DNA of 64,000 nt from positions 248,001 to 312,000 of the forward strand of contig NZ_BNCD01000008.1 in the NCBI RefSeq assembly GCF_014656295.1. The letters run 5' to 3'. The stretch comes from Streptomyces sulfonofaciens. Its GTDB lineage: Bacteria > Actinomycetota > Actinomycetes > Streptomycetales > Streptomycetaceae. Below the pieces are notes generated by a model. That model had not been told where the DNA came from. It was given only the letters and a program-made list of their open reading frames with translations, and did not search any database. The position numbers and the translations under genes were made by a program. Shown piece after piece: positions 31,804-39,178 of this stretch (the stretch's first letter is position 1; each line of letters starts with the position of its first letter).

Positions 31804-33012
31804 TCACTCGGGGCGCAGTACGGCCTCGATCAGGTCGGCGGCGCGTGCCGTGCCGCCCTCCTCCGCCATCCCGGCCCGGATCTCACCGAGCCGCCGGGCC
31901 ACCTCGGGGTCGCCGACCAGGTCGAGGACGGCGGCACGCAGGGCGTCGGCGGTGGCCTCCGCCATGGGCAGGTGGCGGGCGACGCCGAGGTCCTGGAGGA
32001 TGTCCGCGTTGCCGAACTGGTCGACGGCCTGCGGGACGGCGACCATCGGCGTGCCGGTGGCCAGGCCCTCCTGGCAGCCGCCGGCGCCCGCATGGGTGAC
32101 GAAGGCGTCGGCCTCGCGCAGGATCGCCCGCTGGGGCACCCAGGGGTGCACCTCCACCTGCGGCGGGATGGCGCCGAGCTCGGCGACGTCCACGTGCCGG
32201 CCGATCGCGAGGACCGTGTGCCAGCCGGGCAGGGCGCCGAACGCCTCGATGCACTCGCGGTAGAAGCCCGGCTGCTTGGTGAAGGTGGAGCCAAGCGAGA
32301 CCAGCAGGACCTTCTCGGCGCCGGGCGGCCGGCGCCATTCTTTCTGCGCGGGCGGCTGGTCCTGGCAGCTTCCGACGAAGGTGTAGACGGAGCGGTCGAC
32401 GCGGTCGGCGTGCGGCTGGAGGACCTTGGGGATGAGGACCAGGCAGCGGTCGGGGCGGCCCATGAAGTGCTCGACGTCGATGTCCATGCCGTTCTCGGCG
32501 ATCCAGCCGGCGAAGGTGTCGTAGAAGGCCTTGCCGCGCGGGGTCCGCTTGAGCGGCTCGAAGAGCGCTCTGCCGACCTCCTCCTCGTACCCCTCCCAGG
32601 CCACCATGTTCGGTGACAGTTGGATGATCGGGACGCCCCAGCGGTGCGCGAGGATCCTGGCGGGGTAGGCGGTGATGTCGTAGAGCACCAGGTCCGGACT
32701 GTCGTCCTGGTAGGCGGCGGTGAGCTGCGGGAGGGCCTGGACGGCATCGGCGAGGAACGGCTCGACGTGGTCGATCAACTCGGTGCCCCAGGCCTCGGGG
32801 TCGTCGTCGGTGGGCAGCGTCGAGTGCCAGATCCGGGGCTCCGCGCCCGCTTGCGCGACCTTGTGGGCGAAGGCCGGGGGAATCGCGTACGACACCCGGT
32901 TTCCGCGGGCGACCAGCTCCCTGATGACGGGGAGGCTCGGGTTCACGTGCCCGTGGGCCGCAATGGAGAACATGGCGATATGGGCCCGTTGGGAGCTGTT
33001 CCTGCGGATCAT
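31804..33012 (-). CDS. mgt: OleD-type macrolide-inactivating glycosyltransferase
   Basis: A 402-residue GT1 (GT-B fold) glycosyltransferase. From memory it is close to OleD of Streptomyces antibioticus and Mgt of S. lividans, which inactivate macrolides by transferring glucose from UDP-glucose to the desosamine 2'-OH. Shared stretches include HIAMFSIAAHGHVNPSL (catalytic His in AAHGHVNPS), WGTELIDHVEPFLADAVQALPQL, LIPKVLQPHADRVD, LVSLGSTFTKQPGFYRECIEAFG and the sugar-nucleotide signature THAGAGGCQEGLATGTPMVAVPQAVDQFGNAD. ATG at 33012 gives the MIRRNSS start; a longer frame upstream is not family-like. A perfect 14-base palindrome lies 18 bases before the start. No macrolide biosynthetic genes are nearby, so this is probably a self-standing detoxification gene. 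Confidence 0.9.
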   Translation of the reverse strand: MIRRNSSQRAHIAMFSIAAHGHVNPSLPVIRELVARGNRVSYAIPPAFAHKVAQAGAEPRIWHSTLPTDDDPEAWGTELIDHVEPFLADAVQALPQLTAAYQDDSPDLVLYDITAYPARILAHRWGVPIIQLSPNMVAWEGYEEEVGRALFEPLKRTPRGKAFYDTFAGWIAENGMDIDVEHFMGRPDRCLVLIPKVLQPHADRVDRSVYTFVGSCQDQPPAQKEWRRPPGAEKVLLVSLGSTFTKQPGFYRECIEAFGALPGWHTVLAIGRHVDVAELGAIPPQVEVHPWVPQRAILREADAFVTHAGAGGCQEGLATGTPMVAVPQAVDQFGNADILQDLGVARHLPMAEATADALRAAVLDLVGDPEVARRLGEIRAGMAEEGGTARAADLIEAVLRPE

Positions 33013-33029
33013 GCCACCAGCGTAACGAG

Positions 33030-33043
33030 ACGAGACGTCTCGT
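33030..33043. promoter_or_regulatory. Palindromic operator before the macrolide glycosyltransferase
   Basis: ACGAGACGTCTCGT is a perfect 14-base palindrome, 18 bases upstream of the ATG on the leftward transcript and extended to the left by a further direct ACGAG copy. Position and symmetry suit a TetR-type repressor site. No TetR gene is present in the window. Confidence 0.6.
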
Positions 33044-33128
33044 GCAAAGCAATAACGGTTGCGGGGCGCAGGGGCGCGGCGGGACGCACTCGGCCGCACG
33101 GCGGCACGGCAGGACCGCGGGACGGCAG

Positions 33129-33249
33129 GACCGACGGTCGCCGGGGTGAGCGGTGGCCGGAAGGCAGGCGGCGGTCGACGGGGCGGCGGGGCTGCGGGGC
33201 GACCGACGGTGGCCGGGGGATGAGCGGTGGCCGACAGGCGGGCGGCGGG
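33129..33249. repeat. Imperfect 47-base direct repeat
   Basis: A segment beginning GACCGACGGTCGCCGGGG at 33129 and running to about 33174 recurs with a few changes at 33201-33249. Both copies contain TGAGCGGTGGCCG and AGGC-GGCGG. They lie in the gap between the glycosyltransferase start and the end of the sugar-binding protein gene. Confidence 0.6.
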
Positions 33250-33289
33250 CAATGCGGTCGGCGGACGCGGGCGGGGCGGGCCGGGCGGG

Positions 33290-34690
33290 TCAGCGCTGGT
33301 AGCGGGCCAGGAGCAGATTGCCGTCGTGTTCCAGGCGGTGGCGCAGTTCGGCCAGGTCGATGGCCCCGCTGTAGTACTCCTGGAGCGCGGGGGTGGCGAT
33401 CTTGTCCTTCCACTCGGCGTAGCCCCGCACGGACTGGGCGGGTGCCGGGCGCAGTTGGCCGGCGAGCGCGGCCCCGGTCGCCCAGTCGTACTCCTCGGTG
33501 TGCAGGGCGGGGTCGGCGAGGGCGCGGCTGCCGGTGGGCAGCAGCCAGTCGCCGAGCGCGAGCCGCACCATGTTCGCCGGCCTCAGCAGGAACGCGACGA
33601 AGGCGGCGGCCGCCTTCTTGTGCGGGCAGTCCTCGGCGATGGACAGCGTCTGCGGGCTGACGCCCTGGGCGAGTCCGCCAGGCCCGGCGGGGGCGGGCAG
33701 CACCTGCCAGTGGAAGCCCTTCGGCGCCTGCTGGGCGATCTGCTGGCGGTAGGAGAACCCGAGCGGCACCATCGCGTACCTTCCGCCGAAGAACCCCGGC
33801 AGCGTGTCGGAGCCGCCCATCCCGAGGGTGGCCGCGGAGGCGCTGCCGTCCCGGAGCACCTGGTCGTGGACCGTGCGCGGCACGACCGCGTCGGCGGCCT
33901 CGAAGCGGATGGTCACCTTGCCGTCGGGGCCCCGGTGGAAGAGCCGGCCACCGGTGGACAGGCCGAGGTTCAGGGTCGCGGAGACGGGCTCCTTCAGCGG
34001 CCAGGCGACGCCGTACCTGCCGGGCCCGCTGAGCCGCTTGGTGACGGTGCGGAACTCCCGCCAGCTCCAGGGGTGCCGGGGCGTCGGGATGCGCACGCCC
34101 GAGGCGCGCAACCGGTCGGCGTCGGCGATCAGGACCCGCGGCTCCTGGAGGAACGGTACGCCGTACACGCCGTCGCCGAAGGTGGCCATGGACCAGCTCC
34201 GTGCCGGGATGTCGTCCACCAGCGCCTTCGGCAGCAGCCCGCGCAGGTCGGCGAGGTACCCGCCGTAGGCGAAGTCGGCGAGGTCGTCGGAGGCGTCGTG
34301 GATGACGTCGGGTGCCTCGCCGCCCTCGAAGGAGGTGAGCAACTGGTCGTGGACGCCGTCCCAGCCGCCCTGGACGTAGCGCACCCGGATGCCGGGGTGC
34401 GCGGCGTTCCACTCCGCGACCAGTTCCTTGTTGGCCTCGACGGACTCCTTCTGCCAGGCCAGCGACTGGAACGTGAGCGTGATCCGGCCGTCGTCGGGCG
34501 CCTGCGAGGAGGAGCACCCGGCGAGCAGCAGCGTGAGCGACAGCGCGGCGGCGGCAGCGGCGCGCACGGCGCCCGTGCCGCGCAGCAGCCGTGCGCGGGC
34601 CGTGGCGCGCGGGCGGGGGCGTGTGCGTGCCTGGGAACGCGTGCATACCTCCGGACGCATGCCTGCCCGCGGGTACGTGCGGCGGCGCAT
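33290..34690 (-). CDS. Sugar ABC transporter substrate-binding lipoprotein
   Basis: A 466-residue extracellular solute-binding protein of family 1 (MalE/UgpB-like). A long basic N-terminal region precedes the hydrophobic core AAAAALSLTLLL and lipobox LAGC, so the mature lipoprotein would begin at the Cys of CSSSQAPDDG. LTFQSLAWQKESVEANKELVAEWNAAHPGIRVRYVQGGWDGVHDQLLTSF is typical of the family. The ATG at 34690 overlaps the stop of the upstream permease (TGATG). A later ATG at 34660 would give a more usual signal length. Third gene of a permease-permease-binding protein operon. The sugar is unknown. Confidence 0.87.
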   Translation of the reverse strand: MRRRTYPRAGMRPEVCTRSQARTRPRPRATARARLLRGTGAVRAAAAAALSLTLLLAGCSSSQAPDDGRITLTFQSLAWQKESVEANKELVAEWNAAHPGIRVRYVQGGWDGVHDQLLTSFEGGEAPDVIHDASDDLADFAYGGYLADLRGLLPKALVDDIPARSWSMATFGDGVYGVPFLQEPRVLIADADRLRASGVRIPTPRHPWSWREFRTVTKRLSGPGRYGVAWPLKEPVSATLNLGLSTGGRLFHRGPDGKVTIRFEAADAVVPRTVHDQVLRDGSASAATLGMGGSDTLPGFFGGRYAMVPLGFSYRQQIAQQAPKGFHWQVLPAPAGPGGLAQGVSPQTLSIAEDCPHKKAAAAFVAFLLRPANMVRLALGDWLLPTGSRALADPALHTEEYDWATGAALAGQLRPAPAQSVRGYAEWKDKIATPALQEYYSGAIDLAELRHRLEHDGNLLLARYQR

Positions 34691-35550
34691 CAGTGCTTCA
34701 CCGCCCCGGCGAGCATGCCGCCGGTGATCCGCTTCTGGACGGCGGCGAAGACGACCAGCGAAGGCAGCGTCGCGCACAGGGCCCCGGCGGCGAGCGGCCC
34801 GAGATCCGCGGTGCCCTCAGCGCCGAGGAAATGGGTGAGGACGACCGGCAGCGTCTGCTTCTGCGGGGTCTTGAGCAGGACCAGTGCGAAGAAGAACTCG
34901 TTCCAGGCGCTGACGAAGGCGAACAGGCCCGTCGCCACCATGCCGGGCCCGAGCAGGGGGCCGGTGACGGAGGCCAGGATCCGGGCGCGCCCGGCGCCGT
35001 CCACCGCGGCGGCCTCCTCCAGCTCCACGGGCACGGCACGCACGTACCCCACCAGCATCCACAGGGCGAACGGCAGCGCCCACACGACGTAGACCAGGAT
35101 GAGGCCGGGCAGCGAGTCGATCTGGTGAAGGTTCTTCAGGAGCAGGAACAGCGGGACGATGACCAGCACGAACGGGAAGGCCTGACTGACCACCACCCAG
35201 CCGGCGGCGGCGCGGGCCGGCAGCGAGCGGCGCCTGGCCAGCACATACGCCATCGGCGTACCGACGGCCACCGCGAGGAACGCGGCGCAGGAGGCCGCGA
35301 CGAGGGAGTTCAGTCCGGCCCGCAGCAGGGGCTGCTCGTCGAAGGCCTGCCGGAAGTTGGCCAGTGTCGGGTCGGCCGGGATCCAGGTCGGGTGCAGGCT
35401 GCCCAGCTCGCGCGGCGGCTTGAATGCCGTGGAGAGCAGCCAGAGGAAGGGGAAGGCGAGGAAGGCCAGATAGGCGAGGAGCGCGAGGTACTGCCCGGCC
35501 CGCACCAGGCGCCCCGTCCGCCGCGTGGTGGGCGGCACCGCAGGTCTCAC
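34690..35550 (-). CDS. Sugar ABC transporter permease (MalG-like)
   Basis: A 286-residue permease with about six membrane helices. Near the C-terminal half it has the EAA loop EEAAAVDGAGRARILASVTGPLLGPG, and the C terminus KRITGGMLAGAVKH is characteristic of MalG-type carbohydrate permeases. GTG at 35550 overlaps the stop of the first permease (GTGA), and its own stop overlaps the ATG of the binding protein. No ATPase gene is in the operon, as is common in Streptomyces, where the shared ATPase MsiK serves many sugar importers. Confidence 0.9.
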   Translation of the reverse strand: MRPAVPPTTRRTGRLVRAGQYLALLAYLAFLAFPFLWLLSTAFKPPRELGSLHPTWIPADPTLANFRQAFDEQPLLRAGLNSLVAASCAAFLAVAVGTPMAYVLARRRSLPARAAAGWVVVSQAFPFVLVIVPLFLLLKNLHQIDSLPGLILVYVVWALPFALWMLVGYVRAVPVELEEAAAVDGAGRARILASVTGPLLGPGMVATGLFAFVSAWNEFFFALVLLKTPQKQTLPVVLTHFLGAEGTADLGPLAAGALCATLPSLVVFAAVQKRITGGMLAGAVKH

Positions 35551-36479
35551 CGTTCGCCGCCCTTCAGCCGTCCCGCCAGGTAGCAGGCGAGGATCACCGA
35601 GATCACCGCGACCATGACGCACCCCATCGCTGCCGCGTAGCCGAACTGCCCGTACCGGAACGCCTCTTCGTAGGCGAACAGGCCCGGCAGCCGGGTGCGT
35701 CCGCCGGGGCCGCCCGCGGTGAGCACGTAGACCAGGGCGAAGGAGTTGGCGTTCCAGATGAAGTTGAGCGAGCTGATGGCGAGGGCGACCGGGCGCAGCG
35801 CCGGCCAGGTGACGGTGGCGAACCTGCGCCAGGCGCCCGCACCGTCCATCGCGGCCGCTTCGTGCAGCTCCCGCGGGGTGTTCTGGAGGCCGGCCAGCAG
35901 CGCGACGGTGGTCTGCGGCAGCCCCGCCCACACGCCCACCACGATCACCGCGGGCAGCGCGGTGCCGAGGCCGGCCAGCCAGTCGTGGCCGTCGCCGAGG
36001 CCGAGCCGGCGCAGCGTCTCGTTGAGGACGCCCGCGTCCGGGTGGTAGACGAGGCGCCACATGATCCCGACGACGACCTCCGGCATCGCCCACGGGACGA
36101 GGGCGAGCGCCCGTGCCAGCCAGCGCAGCCGCAGGTCCTGGTCGAGCAGCAGCGCGAGGCCGAGGGCGAGCAGGAACTGCGGCACCGTGACGCCGACGGC
36201 CCACAGCAGGCCGATCCGGAACGACTCCCGGAACAGCGTGTCGTGCAGCAGGTCCTGGAAGTTGAGCAGGCCCGTCCACCGGGTCGCCGCGATCCGCCCC
36301 GACTGGGCGTCGGTGAAGGCGAGCCCGATGCCGTACAGCAGCGGGCCCACGCTCAGCACCAGGATGGGCAGCAGCGCGGGCAGCACCAGGAACCAGGTGC
36401 CGTGGTCGGCGGGCTGCCGCACGGCCCCCGGTGGCGGCACCCCCTGCGCCGACCGCGTCGTCGCGGTCGCCAAGGTCAC
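35547..36479 (-). CDS. Sugar ABC transporter permease (MalF-like)
   Basis: A 310-residue permease with six predicted membrane helices (first at about residues 28-52, LVLPALLPILVLSVGPLLYGIGLAFTD) and the EAA loop HEAAAMDGAGAWRRFATVTWPALRPV. The opening and the AFTDAQSG segment are typical of MalF/UgpA proteins. GTG at 36479. First gene of the three-gene operon with permease and binding protein. The 345 bases upstream contain no recognised operator. Confidence 0.9.
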   Translation of the reverse strand: MTLATATTRSAQGVPPPGAVRQPADHGTWFLVLPALLPILVLSVGPLLYGIGLAFTDAQSGRIAATRWTGLLNFQDLLHDTLFRESFRIGLLWAVGVTVPQFLLALGLALLLDQDLRLRWLARALALVPWAMPEVVVGIMWRLVYHPDAGVLNETLRRLGLGDGHDWLAGLGTALPAVIVVGVWAGLPQTTVALLAGLQNTPRELHEAAAMDGAGAWRRFATVTWPALRPVALAISSLNFIWNANSFALVYVLTAGGPGGRTRLPGLFAYEEAFRYGQFGYAAAMGCVMVAVISVILACYLAGRLKGGER

Positions 36480-36824
36480 GGGATCGGCTCCTTCGGGGCG
36501 TGGTCACGGGCGCCCGGCTCACCGGTCGGGAGCGCCGTACGGCCGCCCCGGTGGACTGTGACATCGTGCTGATGCGGGGGTGTGCCGTCAAGGCGGCGTG
36601 AACGTCGCGGTGTCACGGTGGCCGACGGGCAGGAGCCCGCCGTCGGGAGCGCTTCCCCGGCCCGGGCATCCGGCCCGCTCCCCCCGCCCGGGCGCCCGGC
36701 GCGGCCGCGGCGGACTGCCCGGCTGCCCGCTGCCGTGTCCGACCCGCGGCAGCAGGTGGTCGCGGCACCGGCTCGGGTCGGTCGGCCGCACCGTCCTGAC
36801 CACCGCGTCGGCGCTTCCGCCGGC
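36480..36824. other. Promoter region of the sugar transporter operon
   Basis: 345 bases between the MalF-like gene and the RidA-like gene, both on the minus strand. No coding-like frame and no strong inverted repeat are visible. It must contain the 3' end of the RidA transcript and the transporter promoter. Confidence 0.5.
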
Positions 36825-37304
36825 TCAGCGGATCATGACCTCGGCCTCGATCTCCACGGGGATGCGGAAGGGGAGTTCCGCGAGGCCGACTGCCGACCGG
36901 GCGTGGCTGCCGGCCTCCGGTCCCCACAGTTCGAGGATCAGATCGGAGAAGCCGTTGATCACCGCCGGCGCCGAGGTGAACCCGGGCGCGGCATTGACCA
37001 TGCCGAAGACCCTGAGCCAGGCGGTGACACGGTCCAGGTCGCCGAGTGCCGCTCGCAGGCTCGCCAGGACAGCGAGCGCGGTGGAGCGTGCGGCGTCGTA
37101 TGCCTCGGACTGCGACACCTCGGCCCCCACCTTGCCCAACGTCGAAGGAAGCGATCCGTCGCGCAGCAACGGACCGTGACCGGAAACGAAGGCACGGCTG
37201 CCGTGGATCCTCACCCAGGGAAAGGGCAGGACAACACCCGGGGGCAGCTCCATCGGTTCGGGAAGCTCCAGCCCCAGTTCGTCCAGACGCCTCTCAATGT
37301 CCAT
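36825..37304 (-). CDS. RidA/YjgF family protein
   Basis: A 159-residue member of the Rid superfamily (enamine/imine deaminases and related trimers). VRIHGSRAFVSGHGPLLRDGSLPSTLGKVGAEVS, AVLASLRAALGDLDRVTAWLRVFGMVNAAPGFTSAPAVINGFSDLILELWG and the C terminus IPVEIEAEVMIR are family features. SARSAVGLAELPF carries the Arg region of the active site. It is longer than classical RidA by an N-terminal segment, as in the YjgH/YoaB-like group. ATG at 37304 is chosen since CAGGG lies six bases upstream; an ATG at 37310 in the same frame is nearly as good. It lies 266 bases downstream of the cytochrome P450 gene on the same strand. Confidence 0.85.
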   Translation of the reverse strand: MDIERRLDELGLELPEPMELPPGVVLPFPWVRIHGSRAFVSGHGPLLRDGSLPSTLGKVGAEVSQSEAYDAARSTALAVLASLRAALGDLDRVTAWLRVFGMVNAAPGFTSAPAVINGFSDLILELWGPEAGSHARSAVGLAELPFRIPVEIEAEVMIR

Positions 37305-37570
37305 GGTCATCCCTGCGCCAGGGCCGGCGCAGGATGCGCCGGCACGTATCTCATCTTTGTACCGCTCCACCGAAACCGGGACGTACCGGGGGCCACCGGG
37401 GCCGGAGGCGCCCCGAGCCGCACGTGCGCCGGCGGGCCCGGTGCCGATCCGGCAGTGCAGCGTGAAGCGCCGTACACGCCGCCCCGGCCACGGGTGCCAC
37501 GACCGTGTACGACGCCCTCACGAACCGGGGGACACCGCTTTCGTACGGCGTCCCCAGGCGGCGGTCGCCG

Positions 37571-38773
37571 TTACCAGGTGATGGGCAACTCGTTCACCGA
37601 GTACACGACGTTGTCCTCACGGAAGTCGATCTCTTCGAAGGGGACGGCGAGGCGGAGGCCGGGGAAGCGCTGGAAGAGGGCGGGCAGCGCGATCTGCAGT
37701 TCGAGCCTGCCCACGTGCTGGGCGATGCACTGGTGTATGCCGTGGCCGAAGGACAGGTGGTGCCGGGCGTCACGGCTGATGTCGAACTCGTCCGGCGCGT
37801 CGAAGGCGTCCGGGTCCCGGTTGGCGGAGTGGATCGGGATGATCAGGCCCTCGCCCTTGCGGACGGTGACGCCCCCGATCTCCAGATCGGCGGTGGCCAC
37901 CCTGCGCAGGCTGACGTGCACGATCGACAGGTAGCGGAAGAGTTCCTCGATCGCCGCCGGCCTGACCTCGGGCTCCGTCAGGAACCGCTGGAGCTGTTCG
38001 GGATGCTGCAGCAGCACGATGGTGCCCAGGCCGATCATGCTGGCGGTGCTCTCGTGGCCCCCGATCACCAGCAGCGCCCCCATGCCGCCGATCTCCTCCT
38101 TCGTCAGCTCCCCCGTGCGCAGCCGGTTGACGGCCAGGTCGCTGAACATGTCGTCGCCCGGGTGGCGTTCCTTCTCCTCCACGAGCCTGATGAGGTACTC
38201 GGCGATCGCCGTGCGCGCGGCGTACGCCTCCGCTTCGGTGGCCCGCATGTCGCCGATGGTCGCGGAGTTGGACAGGAACAGCTCCCGGTCGGCGTAGGGG
38301 ACGCCGAACAGTTCGCAGATCACCTGGGAGGGCAGCGGGCGGGCGAAGTGGGTGAGGAGGTCGACCGGCCGCGGCATCTCCTCCATGGCGTCGAGCAGGT
38401 TGTTCGTCAGCTCGGTGATGCGCGGCCGCAGCCGCTCGACGTTCTTGATCATGAATGTCCGGGTCACCGTCCTGCGCATCGCCGCGTGATCCGGTGGGTC
38501 CATCTGCATGAAGTTGCCGAGACTCGGCTTCGGCTCCTCCGGACGCGGAGAGGGGAACCCCGTCTTGGTGATGTCGGAACTCATGCGCGGGTCGCCGAGC
38601 ACCTCACGCATCTCCTTGTACCGGGTCACCAGCCACGCCGTCCCGCCATTGGCGATGGCGATACGGCGAATCGGGCCCTCGGCGCGCCATTCGGCGAAGA
38701 CGGCAGGCGGGTCTAGCGGCGAGTCGCCCCTGTGGAACGGGAGCGAGGGAGTCGTCGAGTTGGCGTTGGCCAT
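37571..38773 (-). CDS. Cytochrome P450, CYP105-like
   Basis: A 400-residue soluble bacterial P450. The I-helix oxygen-binding motif is LLVIGGHESTAS, the K-helix ExxR is in EELFRYLS, and the haem loop FGHGIHQCIAQHV places the thiolate Cys at residue 349. The ending EIDFREDNVVYSVNELPITW is typical of CYP105-type enzymes. ATG at 38773, about nine bases after GAGGTGG; the longer in-frame extension is not family-like. No ferredoxin or reductase gene is adjacent. It stands between a 48-codon ORF (258 bases upstream) and a RidA gene (266 bases downstream) on the same strand. The substrate is unknown; CYP105 enzymes oxidise macrolides and xenobiotics, while other small P450 loci act on ribosomal peptides. 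Confidence 0.92.
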   Translation of the reverse strand: MANANSTTPSLPFHRGDSPLDPPAVFAEWRAEGPIRRIAIANGGTAWLVTRYKEMREVLGDPRMSSDITKTGFPSPRPEEPKPSLGNFMQMDPPDHAAMRRTVTRTFMIKNVERLRPRITELTNNLLDAMEEMPRPVDLLTHFARPLPSQVICELFGVPYADRELFLSNSATIGDMRATEAEAYAARTAIAEYLIRLVEEKERHPGDDMFSDLAVNRLRTGELTKEEIGGMGALLVIGGHESTASMIGLGTIVLLQHPEQLQRFLTEPEVRPAAIEELFRYLSIVHVSLRRVATADLEIGGVTVRKGEGLIIPIHSANRDPDAFDAPDEFDISRDARHHLSFGHGIHQCIAQHVGRLELQIALPALFQRFPGLRLAVPFEEIDFREDNVVYSVNELPITW

Positions 38774-38988
38774 GGGGGGAACCACCTCTGCGCTGGTCGG
38801 CTGCTCGGCTTTTTCTCTGATCCACTGGCGGGTCACGTTCGTCGGAGCGGCTGCGGGCGAGGACACAGCTTCTGGTTACACGTGTCGGCAGCCAGGACGC
38901 ACCATTCCCACCAGGAGCTTCGCGTGCTTGTCACCCGGCACGGGACATGCCTGACGACCGCCGGCGGACAGGCGGTGTCAACGTCCGG

Positions 38989-39015
38989 TGAAGGCCGGGA
39001 GGGGAATGCCGATAA
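38989..39015 (+). promoter_or_regulatory. WhiG/FliA-like promoter sequence or short hairpin
   Basis: TGAA, 15 bases, GCCGATAA matches the sigma-WhiG (FliA-type) consensus TAAA-N15-GCCGATAA at all but one position on the plus strand. It would transcribe antisense to the 48-codon ORF. The same bases also form TGCCG-ATAAA-CGGCA, a five-pair hairpin 12-26 bases past that ORF's stop on the minus strand, so it may instead be a weak terminator. Confidence 0.3.
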
Positions 39016-39031
39016 ACGGCAGGCGTATTAC

Positions 39032-39178
39032 CTAAGAGGCGCTCGAAGAGGCGCCGAACTGTCTCATGGGGGCGAAGTCGGGCCTCGCCGCCGTGTCCGT
39101 GACGGGATGATCGGATGTCTCCGGCAGTTCTTCGACCCGGTCGTCGCGCCCGTAGGCGGCCCAAGCAAAGAGGCCCAT
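39032..39178 (-). CDS. 48-residue ORF upstream of the cytochrome P450
   Basis: An ATG at 39178 preceded by AGGAG with seven bases of spacing opens a 48-codon frame. The peptide begins MGLFAWAAYGRDDRVEE, has a long acidic middle (EELPETSDHPVTDTA) and ends PMRQFGASSSAS. Roughly 80% of third positions are G or C, above the local base composition, which supports translation. I recognise no domain. An acidic leader-like part followed by a short Ser-rich tail next to a P450 is the layout of a ribosomal peptide precursor, but a plain small protein is equally possible. Frames further upstream (to 39268) lack a ribosome site. Confidence 0.5.
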   Translation of the reverse strand: MGLFAWAAYGRDDRVEELPETSDHPVTDTAARPDFAPMRQFGASSSAS

